NCBI RefSeq assembly: GCF_900116685.1 | Contig: NZ_FPBL01000002.1 | Location: 124,001-188,000 of the forward strand | Reading direction: 5' to 3' | Length of the DNA: 64,000 nt | Source: Nitrosomonas eutropha | GTDB taxonomy: Bacteria; Pseudomonadota; Gammaproteobacteria; Burkholderiales; Nitrosomonadaceae | Shown: in pieces, positions 17,568 through 26,294 of the stretch | Layout: every line of letters begins with the position of its first letter | Numbering within the stretch: position 1 is the stretch's first letter | Position numbers and translations under genes: made by a program | Notes under the pieces: generated by a model | What the model was told of the DNA's origin: nothing | Databases searched by the model: none | The model's input: only the letters and a program-made list of their open reading frames with translations

Positions 17568-17730
17568 GATAAAATTTCTCATCAGTTACGTTTGCCCACT
17601 CGGGAAGCGTCCCTCCCACTGCTTTCAGGTATTCGATATCGAGCAGTTGTACACGCGGATGCATGTAAATATAAAACAACCCTCCACAACCAGCAGCAGT
17701 ATCAACAGCTGTGAATCCCTTCCTGTACGC
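17557..17730 (-). pseudogene. Antitoxin remnant paired with the MazF-like fragment
   Basis: The minus-strand frame ending at the TGA at 17557 reads HPRVQLLDIEYLKAVGGTLP then EWANVTDEKFYREL, the look of an antitoxin C-terminus that wraps its toxin. Upstream an in-frame TGA near 17733 and an apparent frame change leave no intact gene. It ends 11 bases inside the toxin frame. The rest of the 17333-17835 gap shows no gene. Confidence 0.4.
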
Positions 17731-17835
17731 TCACTCTCAGCAAAAAATAAGAGGTATCCAGAAATTCCGGATTCCTTGTAAACCGATTGAATACGTCTCG
17801 CGTTAATTGGAGGGTGTACATTCGGTTTTTCACTC

Positions 17836-20133
17836 ATGTTGATTCAATCTGATTTTCCCGCTTGCAGTAAAAAAGATTTTAGGTTTCTTGAGATTCGTTA
17901 TCTGAATGGCCCCAATACGTGGACGTACAACCCCGTCCTGGAGGCAATTGTTGATATCGGTGAACTGGAGGATTATCCATCAGATACGATCCCTGGTTTT
18001 TATGAGCGCTTGTCAGCCTGGTTGCCATCCCTAATTGAACATCGCTGCAGCTATGGTGAGAGAGGTGGATTTTTACGTCGAATCAGGGAAGGAACCTGGC
18101 CCTGTCATATTCTTGAGCATGTAACACTTGAATTGCAAAATCTTGCCGGGATGCGGGGAGGATTTGGCCGGGCACGCGAGACCACGGAGCGAGGAGTTTA
18201 CAAAGTAGTTGTCAGCGCGTGGCATGAGGAAATAACGCTCAAAGCTTTGTATCTGGCGCGGGAACTAGTATTGGCCGCAATGGGGTTTGACCAGGAACAG
18301 CCAGTTTATGATGTGGAAAATGCTATCGAGCAGTTGCGTGACATGATTGATTCACTCTGGATTGGTCCTTCTACCGCTTGTATTGTCGATGCCGCTGCAG
18401 CGCGCAACATTCCATTCATTCGTTTGCTGGATAAAGGCAATCTTATCCAGTTAGGGCAAGGAGCATGCAGTCGATATATCTGGACCGCTGAAACCGATCG
18501 GACCACCGCCATTGCTGAAAGTATTTCGCGTGATAAAGAACTGACCAAATCACTGTTGCGTGCTTGTGGCATACCGGTTCCGGAAGGACGTGTCGTGACT
18601 GACCCGGCAGATGCCTGGCTGGCCGCTGAAGATATCGGGTTGCCAGTTGTTGTCAAGCCCAGCGATGGCAATCACGGCCGCGGGGTGTTTATTGAGCTGG
18701 GTACGCGCGAAGAAATTGAATCTGCTTTCTCGATTGCACAACAGGAAGGCAGCGATGTATTGGTTGAGCGCTATATTCCGGGAATAGAACATCGCTTGCT
18801 TATTGTTGGTGGACGAGTTATCGCCGTAGCACGGGGAGATTCCGCACTTGTTACTGGTGATGGTGTTTCCACAATTGCAGAATTGATTGAGAATCAGGTC
18901 AATGCCGACCCGCGCCGGGGCACTACTGAAAATCATCCTCTCAATCTTGTCAAGCTGGACGATGCAGTCAAAATGGAACTCACACATCAGGGCTGCACCT
19001 GTGATTCTATCCCACCTGCTGATTCAAAAGTACGGGTACAGCGTAACGGTAATCACGCAATTGATGTCACCGATAGCATACATCCGGCCACTGCCGATCT
19101 GGCTACGCTGGCTGCACGAGTCGTTGGTCTGGACATTGCCGGGATTGATCTAGTGGTGGAAGATATTTCACGGCCGCTTGCCGAACAGGAAGGAGCCATT
19201 GTTGAAGTCAATGCCGGACCCGGTTTGCTGATGCATATCAAACCTGCTATCGGCAAACCACAGCCGGTTGGTGAAGCGATTATCAATCATTTGTTTCCGG
19301 ATCAGAATCAGGGCCGTATTCCCGTTGTTGGCGTTACCGGCAGTCATGGCAAAACCACTATCGCCCGTCTTGTTGCCTATCTGTTCATGCTTGCGGGTAA
19401 ACGTACAGGTTTAGCATGCAGCAATGGACTTTACCTCGACCACAAAAAAATTGATTACAACGACTGCGCCAATCACAAATCGGCTCGTCGCATTCTGATG
19501 AACCGTACCGTTGAAGCAGCTGTTTTTGAAAATGGTTTCAATAGTATGCTTGAGGAAGGGTTGGCGTATGACAGTTGTCAGGTAGGTATTGTTACCCGGA
19601 TTGAGCCCGCACAGTATATTGGCTATCGGGGAATTGAAACACCTGAGCAGATTTTCAAGGTGCTGAGAACTCAGGTTGATGTGGTTTCTCCCACCGGAGG
19701 TAAGAAAGATGACATCTTGCCGGAAGTTACGCTGCCAATCGGTACCGCTATTCTTGATGCGGGAGATCCTGCGCTGATCCAGATGGCAGATTTGTGCCAT
19801 GGTGAGGTCATTTACATCAGTCATAATCCCGAATTGCCTGCAATGAATACTCACCGGCAAGAGGGAACAGGTCCAACCCGTGGGAAACGGGCTGTTACTG
19901 TACGCAACTGGGAAATCCTGCTGATTGACGGCTCTGTAGAAACACCTCTTGTCCGGCTGGATAAGCTGCGGGCAGAAACCGGCAATCATATCGTGGAAAC
20001 GATACATCTTCTGGCGGGCGTTGGGGCCGGCTGGGCCTTGGGCATGTCGCCCGATCTCATCAAAACCGGTTTAACGGCCTTCTTGCAGGATCAGGAAGAC
20101 CATCCACCGGTATATCAAACTCTCGAAGGTTAG
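17836..20133 (+). CDS. Cyanophycin synthetase paralogue, shortened (CphA'-type)
   Basis: A 765-residue relative of the CphA downstream. It has the N-terminal domain (FLEIRYLNGPNTWTYNPVLE), the ATP-grasp domain (DKELTKSLLRACGIPVPEGR, VVKPSDGNHGRGV, EGAIVEVNAGPGLLMH) and a Mur-ligase-like central domain. Compared with the paralogue, the Mur P-loop reads GVTGSHGKTT (residues 499-508) in place of GTNGKTTT, and the C-terminal ligase domain of about 100 residues (starting PGRFN in the paralogue) is absent. Cyanophycin synthetases build the Asp-Arg storage polymer; a second, divergent synthetase is known in several proteobacteria and cyanobacteria, where CphA2 joins Asp-Arg dipeptides. Whether this one is catalytic, a dipeptide ligase or a helper subunit is open. 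Confidence 0.88.
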   Translation: MLIQSDFPACSKKDFRFLEIRYLNGPNTWTYNPVLEAIVDIGELEDYPSDTIPGFYERLSAWLPSLIEHRCSYGERGGFLRRIREGTWPCHILEHVTLELQNLAGMRGGFGRARETTERGVYKVVVSAWHEEITLKALYLARELVLAAMGFDQEQPVYDVENAIEQLRDMIDSLWIGPSTACIVDAAAARNIPFIRLLDKGNLIQLGQGACSRYIWTAETDRTTAIAESISRDKELTKSLLRACGIPVPEGRVVTDPADAWLAAEDIGLPVVVKPSDGNHGRGVFIELGTREEIESAFSIAQQEGSDVLVERYIPGIEHRLLIVGGRVIAVARGDSALVTGDGVSTIAELIENQVNADPRRGTTENHPLNLVKLDDAVKMELTHQGCTCDSIPPADSKVRVQRNGNHAIDVTDSIHPATADLATLAARVVGLDIAGIDLVVEDISRPLAEQEGAIVEVNAGPGLLMHIKPAIGKPQPVGEAIINHLFPDQNQGRIPVVGVTGSHGKTTIARLVAYLFMLAGKRTGLACSNGLYLDHKKIDYNDCANHKSARRILMNRTVEAAVFENGFNSMLEEGLAYDSCQVGIVTRIEPAQYIGYRGIETPEQIFKVLRTQVDVVSPTGGKKDDILPEVTLPIGTAILDAGDPALIQMADLCHGEVIYISHNPELPAMNTHRQEGTGPTRGKRAVTVRNWEILLIDGSVETPLVRLDKLRAETGNHIVETIHLLAGVGAGWALGMSPDLIKTGLTAFLQDQEDHPPVYQTLEG

Positions 20134-20153
20134 ATAACTTAAGGAAAGTATCC

Positions 20154-22742
20154 ATGAAGGTATTACAAGTTCGTGCACTGCGGGGACCCAACGTCTGGGG
20201 AAAACGTACCGCCATCGAAGCCACACTAGATCTGGAACAGAATAAACACACGCCTGACACTATTTCCTCCCTGGAAGAGCGCTTATGTAGCTATTTCCCG
20301 GATATTGCACAGCTGCAGCCAATTGATTGGCAAGAGACAACACCAGCCAATATTCTGGCATTTATTGCCCTGAAACTGCAAGAACAGGCCGGTTGCCCCG
20401 TAAGCTTCAGTTGTGTGGTCAGAATGGCCGAGCCGAATATTTGTCGTATCGTCGTGGAATACACTGAAGAAGCCGTTGGAAGAATGGCATTTGAACAAGC
20501 TCTTGCGTTATATCAGGCAGCAGCAGAATCTGCCCCATTCAATGTTGCTGAAACAATAATCCGTTTACATGAACTGTACGAGGATGTTCGTCTGGGACCT
20601 AGTACAAACTCGATCGTGCAGGCGGCTGTCCGACACAAGATTCCATATCGCCGTCTGACTGATGGAAGTCTGGTTCAATTTGGCTGGGGAAGCCGGCAGC
20701 GGCGTATTCTGGCTTCTGAAAGCGATCAAACCAGTGTGGTGGCAGAATCCGTTGTACAAGACAAGGATCTGACCAAGATACTTTTACACGCAGCCGGCAT
20801 TCCCGTTCCGACCGGGAGACCGGTGATCAGTGCTGATGATGCCTGGGTAGCAGCCTGCGAAATTGGCGCGCCTGTCGTTGTCAAGCCGCAGGATGGGAAC
20901 CATGGTAGAGGGGTTACAGCCAACCTCACTGATCGTGATCAGATAAGAACTGCCTATCATGTCGCAGCAGAGGAAAGTAGCAGTATATTGGTTGAACGTT
21001 ACGTAAGCGGATACGATTACCGATTGTTGGTCGTAGGCAACAAGTTGGTTGCAGCCGCAAGACGTGATCCACCCCAGGTGGTGGGTGATGGTACTCACAA
21101 TATTGCCCAGCTGGTGAATCAGATCAATAGCAGCCCGTTGCGCAGCGAAGGCCATGCAAATCTGCTGACCAAAATTCATTTGGATGAAATTTCTCTTGCA
21201 CACCTTGCATCGCAAGGATTGGGCGCCACCTCTGTCCCTGAAAAAGACAGGAAAATAGTATTGCGTAACAATGCCAATCTCTCTACCGGGGGAACAGCAA
21301 GAGATGTAACGGATGAAGTTCATCCGGATATTGCTGATTGCGCAGTGATGGCTGCCCGAATGGTTGGCATTGATATCTGTGGTATCGACGTAATATGCAG
21401 CAACATCTCGCAACCACTGGAAGAACAGGGTGGCGCAATCATCGAAATCAACGCCGCACCGGGTTTGCGCATGCATCTGCAACCTTCATTCGGCAAGCCG
21501 CGCGCAGTGGGAGAGGCTATCGTCAATCATCTGTTTGCACAGGATGAAGATGCCCGTATTCCAGTGATCGCAGTAACCGGCACCAATGGAAAAACTACTA
21601 CGGCACGCTTGATTGCCAACATACTGGAACACAACCGGATGCGGGTTGGTATTGCCTGCACAGATGGTGTATTTGTTAATAATCAGTGTGTGGATACGGG
21701 CGACTGCAGCGGCCCCAAGAGTGCCAGGAATATTCTGTTTCACCCCGATGTTGATGCTGCAGTGCTGGAAACTGCACGTGGCGGCATTCTGCGTGAAGGT
21801 TTGGGTTTTGATTACTGTGATGTGGCAGTTGTTACGAATATTGGCCGGGGAGATCATCTTGGTCTGGCTAATATTAATACAGCCGAGGAATTGGCGGCTG
21901 TCAAACGTACTATCGTGGAAAACGTCAATCCGGAGAAAGGTGTTGCCGTATTGAATGCTGACGATCCACTGGTTCTCGGTATGGCAAGCCACTGCCCGGG
22001 TTCTGTCACATTTTTTTCCTGCAATAGCCGTCATCCGGCGATTCTGGAACAACGCATCCAGGGAAAACGTGTGATCTACCTGGAAGAACAGCATATTGTT
22101 GTAACGGAAGCCGGAACCGAACGGCGGATACCTCTCAGTAACATCCAGCTGACGAAGAATGGAATGATCAGCTTCCAGATTGAGAATGTCATGGCGGCTA
22201 TCGGTGCAGGATTAGCATCCGGGCTGGATTGGTCAACTATTTGCGCGGGCCTGGCCAATTTTGTCAGTGATGCGCAGACTGTCCCGGGCAGATTTAATCT
22301 GTTTAATTATCGTGAAGCCACGCTAATTGCGGATTACGGACATAACCCGGATGCGATGGAAGCACTGGTATGTGCCATTGATCATATCCCGGCCAAGAAA
22401 CGTACAGTCGTCATCAGTGCAGCTGGAGATCGCCGGAATGAAGATATTCGGTTACAAACACAGATTCTGGGTGATGTCTTTGATGAGGTTGTTTTATTTC
22501 AGGATAAGTGCCAGCGTGGACGTGCTGATGGTGAAGTGCTTGGGTTATTGCGAGAAGGCCTGGAAAATGCAAAACGCGTACGCAAAGTCAGTGAAATTCG
22601 TGGTGAGTTCAAGGCGATTGATACCGCATTGACCAATCTGGAAGCCGGGGAGCTTTGCCTTATTCTGATTGATCAGGTGGAGCAGGCGCTTGGATACATC
22701 CACTCTCGCATTGCCGCTGATACTCGTATTGCCGTTGCCTGA
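20154..22742 (+). CDS. cphA: Cyanophycin synthetase CphA
   Basis: An 862-residue protein of full CphA length. It alternately adds Asp to the backbone and Arg to its side chain, forming cytoplasmic cyanophycin granules as nitrogen and carbon store. Domains: N-terminal (1-160), ATP-grasp (about 210-465; DKDLTKILLHAAGIPVPTGR, VVKPQDGNHGRGV, IIEINAAPGLRMH), Mur ligase middle domain with the P-loop AVTGTNGKTTTARL (473 onward), and Mur ligase C-terminal domain (VPGRFNLFNYREATLIADYG, HNPDAMEAL). It follows the shortened paralogue by 20 bases with an AAGGAAAG ribosome site, so the two are co-transcribed. No cyanophycinase gene is in the window. Confidence 0.95.
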   Translation: MKVLQVRALRGPNVWGKRTAIEATLDLEQNKHTPDTISSLEERLCSYFPDIAQLQPIDWQETTPANILAFIALKLQEQAGCPVSFSCVVRMAEPNICRIVVEYTEEAVGRMAFEQALALYQAAAESAPFNVAETIIRLHELYEDVRLGPSTNSIVQAAVRHKIPYRRLTDGSLVQFGWGSRQRRILASESDQTSVVAESVVQDKDLTKILLHAAGIPVPTGRPVISADDAWVAACEIGAPVVVKPQDGNHGRGVTANLTDRDQIRTAYHVAAEESSSILVERYVSGYDYRLLVVGNKLVAAARRDPPQVVGDGTHNIAQLVNQINSSPLRSEGHANLLTKIHLDEISLAHLASQGLGATSVPEKDRKIVLRNNANLSTGGTARDVTDEVHPDIADCAVMAARMVGIDICGIDVICSNISQPLEEQGGAIIEINAAPGLRMHLQPSFGKPRAVGEAIVNHLFAQDEDARIPVIAVTGTNGKTTTARLIANILEHNRMRVGIACTDGVFVNNQCVDTGDCSGPKSARNILFHPDVDAAVLETARGGILREGLGFDYCDVAVVTNIGRGDHLGLANINTAEELAAVKRTIVENVNPEKGVAVLNADDPLVLGMASHCPGSVTFFSCNSRHPAILEQRIQGKRVIYLEEQHIVVTEAGTERRIPLSNIQLTKNGMISFQIENVMAAIGAGLASGLDWSTICAGLANFVSDAQTVPGRFNLFNYREATLIADYGHNPDAMEALVCAIDHIPAKKRTVVISAAGDRRNEDIRLQTQILGDVFDEVVLFQDKCQRGRADGEVLGLLREGLENAKRVRKVSEIRGEFKAIDTALTNLEAGELCLILIDQVEQALGYIHSRIAADTRIAVA

Positions 22743-22760
22743 CAATGGGTATTATGTTGC

Positions 22761-22776
22761 TATCCTGAAGAGGATA
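22761..22776 (+). terminator. Weak hairpin between convergent cphA and nirK
   Basis: TATCCT (22761-22766) and AGGATA (22771-22776) form a 6-bp stem with a GAAG tetraloop, then TTTC, 18 bases after the cphA stop. It is a modest candidate; no stronger hairpin was seen in this 96-base gap. Confidence 0.3.
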
Positions 22777-22838
22777 TTTCATGGAGCCCTGAAGTACAGC
22801 CCCATGATGCTACAGTTACACAATGTTATTACAGCAGC

Positions 22839-23783
22839 TTATCTGACCAGGATATTGTCACCTTTACCAGCTTCCGGATCAGCATCATCACTAAACATGA
22901 TTACGGCGATTGCGCCAGTCAATGCATGATTCATGGCATGGTCAACGATTGCATTAGCGCCTGCAACTGGAGAAATCAGATCAAGTGTTGCCGCATCACC
23001 TGGTCCAATCGTATAGGATTGCAATGCATACTGGACATTCTTGGGATTTCCACTGGCGTAGACATTTTCCCAGATCCCGGCGATAGGATGCAGTGAGGAA
23101 AATTCATTGGGTCCAGCGTTGACAAAGTAGATACGAACCCGCTCACCCGGCTTGGCTTGCAACCAGCGTGTCGCTTCCGGATCATGTACCGGATCGTATT
23201 TGAAAACGCCACCATTAAAAACGGCATTGGACCACTGATTCTTCATCATGGCTGTTTTGTCATCCGGATTTTCGTAGTGCTCGGCCTGAATCAGCACATA
23301 TTCACGATCAGCCTTGGGCAAAGCATTCTCATCCTTCGGATCGACAATAATAACGCCATACATACCACGGGCGATATGCTGAATCATCGGATCCGAACCA
23401 CAGTGATAAAAGAACACACCTGGATTATCAGCAGTAAAAGTGAATTTTTTTGTTTCGCCTGGTTTGACAGAATCAAAATCCGTTACTACGTCCACTCTGG
23501 CGGCATGAAAATCCATACTATGTGAGTTTTTATTACTTTCTTCATTCACCAGAGTAAATTCGACTGTGTCACCTTCAGTAACACGCACAACCGGACCCGG
23601 AACAACACCACCAAAAGTCCATGCATGATAGGTGCTGCCCTTATTATCGTAGGCCACATCTTTTTCCACTGCATGAATCGTGACTGGTACCGTTTTAGCT
23701 ACGGCTTCTGCATGAAATCCTGGCAGGGCAACACTGGCTGCCAGTGCAGCAAAACTTGCATTAAATAATTTCTTATATTTCAT
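22839..23783 (-). CDS. nirK: Copper-containing nitrite reductase NirK
   Basis: A 314-residue periplasmic enzyme reducing nitrite to NO. A signal peptide covers about residues 1-29. Two cupredoxin domains carry the copper ligands: type 1 site His88, Cys128, His136, Met141 (SHSMDFHAA, FFYHCGSDPMIQHIARGMYG); type 2 site His93, His127 and His282 (VDHAMNH). Asp91 in HSMDFH and His232 in SLHPIAG match the catalytic acid and proton-relay residues of the family. It is the last gene of the ncgABC-nirK operon in which accessory electron-transfer proteins precede it. In ammonia oxidisers NirK affects ammonia oxidation efficiency and nitrite tolerance. The ribosome site is AGAGGAAG. Confidence 0.96.
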   Translation of the reverse strand: MKYKKLFNASFAALAASVALPGFHAEAVAKTVPVTIHAVEKDVAYDNKGSTYHAWTFGGVVPGPVVRVTEGDTVEFTLVNEESNKNSHSMDFHAARVDVVTDFDSVKPGETKKFTFTADNPGVFFYHCGSDPMIQHIARGMYGVIIVDPKDENALPKADREYVLIQAEHYENPDDKTAMMKNQWSNAVFNGGVFKYDPVHDPEATRWLQAKPGERVRIYFVNAGPNEFSSLHPIAGIWENVYASGNPKNVQYALQSYTIGPGDAATLDLISPVAGANAIVDHAMNHALTGAIAVIMFSDDADPEAGKGDNILVR

Positions 23784-23824
23784 ATTATTTTCTTCCTCTA
23801 CTTTATTTACAGATCAGCTTTTAA

Positions 23825-24208
23825 TTAATTTGAACCACACTTACAGATATGACGCAGGTAGGCAGCCAGCTGATCAACCTCTTCATCACTGAAAATTTCT
23901 CCCCAGGCTGGCATCAACACTGATTTATTGGCGGCAAGACCTCCTTTCTTGATTACTTCGATAATCTCGTCGTTGGGAATATCACCCATACCCTTCGGAT
24001 CGCTATGATCGCGCGGCTGAACAGATATAAAAGTACTGTTAAGACCATTGCCATCACGATCGGCACCATGACATTGTGCACAATACGTATCGTAGAGTTT
24101 TTCGGCATGTTTAAACTGGTCATCTGCTGCAGAAACTGGCGTAGCCAGTGATCCTAAAAAGATCAAACTCATTCCTGCAAGCAGTGAAACAGAACGACTG
24201 ATATTCAT
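23825..24208 (-). CDS. ncgC: Monohaem cytochrome c NcgC
   Basis: A 127-residue protein with a signal peptide (cleavage near VSAADD, residue 28) and one haem-binding motif CAQCH (Cys43, Cys46, His47). The downstream SVLMPAWGEIF holds the likely Met axial ligand, as in class I cytochromes c. It probably passes electrons in the periplasm to or from NirK or NcgA. Its start overlaps the ncgB stop by one base (TAATG), so translation is coupled. Confidence 0.9.
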   Translation of the reverse strand: MNISRSVSLLAGMSLIFLGSLATPVSAADDQFKHAEKLYDTYCAQCHGADRDGNGLNSTFISVQPRDHSDPKGMGDIPNDEIIEVIKKGGLAANKSVLMPAWGEIFSDEEVDQLAAYLRHICKCGSN

Positions 24209-24906
24209 TATTTACCCTCCTTTCCTTTCAATTGAGCAATATAGCCGGTCAGATTCTGCAAATCCTGCTCGGAAATTTTGAGTTTTGGCATCCAGATACC
24301 CTTATCAATTTTCTGCGGATCTTTGATATAGCTGTAAATGAAATCAGGCTGTAAACGGTCACCAGCTGTTTCTAGGCTCGAGCCAGATAACCCACCCTTT
24401 CCATCACCGGTTGAATGGCAGGCATAACAGCCACGCAGTTTGGTGAAGAGCATTTTTGCCATTGGAGATGGTTTCTTGCCTGCATCGTATTTTCCTGTCT
24501 CGATCAACCCTTCTGGTCCTTTCAGGGCCAGCAAGGCATCAGCAGCTGCTTCAGCATCGGCCTGTGCCAGTTTTGGATGTACCGTGAGCGTAGACTCATC
24601 CACAACATCCGTCTTATCACCCTTCTTGATATGTTTGCGATAGAACTCACCAGCCGGGCGAATTCTGGCCGGATCCTGCAGCCATTTCACCAGCCATGGC
24701 TTGTTAAATTTAACTCCGGCGTAATAAAGATCCGGCCCTTTACGTTCCCACAAACGATCCAGGGAAGTGTTTTCCGGCTGGGTCAGCGCATGACAGGAAG
24801 CGCATTGTGATTGCAGTATTGCGGATCCGTCCGCAGCGGAGGCTGTCAGCGATGATGCAAGAAAACCTGCACCAATCATCGCCGCAAGCAAATAGGCTTT
24901 CATCAT
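24208..24906 (-). CDS. ncgB: Dihaem cytochrome c NcgB
   Basis: A 232-residue periplasmic protein with a signal peptide (about 1-25) and two CxxCH motifs: CASCH (35-39) and CYACH (160-164), one in each half. Each half is a small cytochrome c domain. It lies between the multicopper oxidase ncgA and ncgC in the nirK operon, as in Nitrosomonas europaea. It is likely an electron carrier between the inner membrane pool or other cytochromes and the copper enzymes; the exact partner is not known from sequence. Confidence 0.9.
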   Translation of the reverse strand: MMKAYLLAAMIGAGFLASSLTASAADGSAILQSQCASCHALTQPENTSLDRLWERKGPDLYYAGVKFNKPWLVKWLQDPARIRPAGEFYRKHIKKGDKTDVVDESTLTVHPKLAQADAEAAADALLALKGPEGLIETGKYDAGKKPSPMAKMLFTKLRGCYACHSTGDGKGGLSGSSLETAGDRLQPDFIYSYIKDPQKIDKGIWMPKLKISEQDLQNLTGYIAQLKGKEGK

Positions 24907-24943
24907 ATTTCTTCTCCTTTGGTTGTTGTATTACACATACACA

Positions 24944-26005
24944 TCATTCTTCGATGAGTTCCCCTTTGAAAACTTTGGAATTGTGCATTCCGAAGTCTTT
25001 TTTCAGAGATTCTTCATAGTAGAAATCAGGTACAAATTTTTTGTCTTTCCATACATAGAAATCGTGGTCAAGCCCGACTTCCTCATACTCAATGGTTGTC
25101 ATGATTCCACCGTCAGGCTTGTCTCCATTGGTGGTATGCGTATCAACGTGATCATGTATCATCCATAAACCAGGGTTATCCATTTCGAGGATAACGTCAT
25201 AACGTTCGCCCGGGCCGATGAGGACGGTATCACCGAGGATCGGATTGGCCAATGGGAATCCATCCTTGAATACAATTTGCGAGATATGTCCGTGGGTATG
25301 AATGGCGTGAACATGATCCCCTGCACCGATGAGGCGTAATCGAATCACATCACCTTTTTTGACACGTATTGGCTGTGTTTCGGGGAAAGATTTACCATTG
25401 ATGGTGTAGTAATCAAATACATCTCCTGGAATACCGCCTTCGCCTGGCTTGTGTGCCCAGGACGATACCCAATCGGAAAGCATCATGATGTATTCCTTAG
25501 TTACCCTTTTCTCGATCGGAAGAGGATTTTTCGGTTCCACAATGAAGGGTCCCCACATGCCACGCATGGTAACGTGTTCATTAACGTTGACGTGGCAGTG
25601 ATACCACATGGTGCCGGAAGGTCCTGCCTTGAATTTATAAGTAAACGTATCACCAGGCTCTATCGCATGCTGGGTAGCGTGAGGAACGCCATCGTTCTGC
25701 CAGGAGCCATGCTGAAGCATGCCGTGCCAGTGGATGGTATGTGGCAGCGTGGTCATGTTGGTCACGTTTACTACGACGTCATCGTCTTCCTTGACGTGAA
25801 TAAGCGGCGCAGGAACCTGGCCATTAAAGGCAAATGTGTGAAAATCTCTCTTGCCGACCAGAACGATCCGGGTATCTTCGATTGACATATCGAATTCACG
25901 TTTTTCGGCCCAGCTTGTTGCAGGAATCATCACCAGTGCATACAGTCCAAGAATGATGCCGATGATGAATCGGTAATGCGGAAATATCGAATTTGAATTT
26001 CTCAT
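24944..26005 (-). CDS. ncgA: Two-domain multicopper oxidase NcgA (blue copper oxidase)
   Basis: A 353-residue exported protein with a hydrophobic N-terminus (about 12-33). Domain 1 carries HTIHWHG (89-95) and WYHCHVNVNEHVTMRGM (134-150), including Cys137, the type 1 copper ligand, plus trinuclear-centre His residues. Domain 2 has HAIHTHGH and MIHDHVDTHT but no Cys, so the type 1 copper is only in domain 1, the type C two-domain pattern that forms trimers. It oxidises a small reductant with O2; it is the first gene of the ncgABC-nirK operon and lies just behind the NsrR-controlled promoter. Confidence 0.93.
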   Translation of the reverse strand: MRNSNSIFPHYRFIIGIILGLYALVMIPATSWAEKREFDMSIEDTRIVLVGKRDFHTFAFNGQVPAPLIHVKEDDDVVVNVTNMTTLPHTIHWHGMLQHGSWQNDGVPHATQHAIEPGDTFTYKFKAGPSGTMWYHCHVNVNEHVTMRGMWGPFIVEPKNPLPIEKRVTKEYIMMLSDWVSSWAHKPGEGGIPGDVFDYYTINGKSFPETQPIRVKKGDVIRLRLIGAGDHVHAIHTHGHISQIVFKDGFPLANPILGDTVLIGPGERYDVILEMDNPGLWMIHDHVDTHTTNGDKPDGGIMTTIEYEEVGLDHDFYVWKDKKFVPDFYYEESLKKDFGMHNSKVFKGELIEE

Positions 26006-26112
26006 AAATCGGTCCTTTTAGTGTATATTTAATACGCCTTTGATGCACAAAACTCTCTTAGATACTGTGGTAATACCTCATCAACACTTGATAGATCCCT
26101 CCTTGCAGCGAT

Positions 26113-26137
26113 AAAGATATATTTAGAATGTATCTTT
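26113..26137. promoter_or_regulatory. NsrR operator of the ncgABC-nirK operon
   Basis: A 25-base near-palindrome: AAAGATATATTT (26113-26124), one A, then GAATGTATCTTT (26126-26137). It matches the NsrR consensus of two AAGATGYATTT half-sites as 11-1-11. It starts a few bases downstream of the predicted -10 box on the minus strand, so bound NsrR would cover the transcription start. The site is 108 bases upstream of ncgA. Confidence 0.85.
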
Positions 26138-26143
26138 GTGCGA

Positions 26144-26171
26144 ATTTTACTTATATCAATCCAATTGTCAA
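26144..26171 (-). promoter_or_regulatory. Sigma-70 promoter of ncgABC-nirK
   Basis: On the minus strand TTGACA (26171-26166) and TAAAAT (26149-26144) are 16 bases apart. The start of transcription would fall inside the NsrR operator at about 26137. This layout fits direct repression relieved by NO. Confidence 0.68.
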
Positions 26172-26294
26172 TAACTTTTATCGGGGGAAAACGAAATAAT
26201 CAGCCTGTTGCTCCCGGCACCTATGCTTTCCGGGCTGAAATAAAATGTGGGGGTATATTGTTATCCGCGCCTATTACTAAAGGGGGTATGCCTC

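Noticed and set aside
17625-17837. Minus-strand ORF of 70 codons starting at 17837
   Set aside because: It overlaps the cphA' start and switches into a frame different from the antitoxin-like text; treated as part of a decayed region and not as a gene.
19411-20007. Minus-strand ORF of 198 codons inside the shortened CphA paralogue
   Set aside because: Antisense shadow with no family resemblance.
20784-21482. Minus-strand ORF of 232 codons inside cphA
   Set aside because: Antisense shadow of the ATP-grasp domain; composition and lack of a ribosome site or homology argue against a gene.
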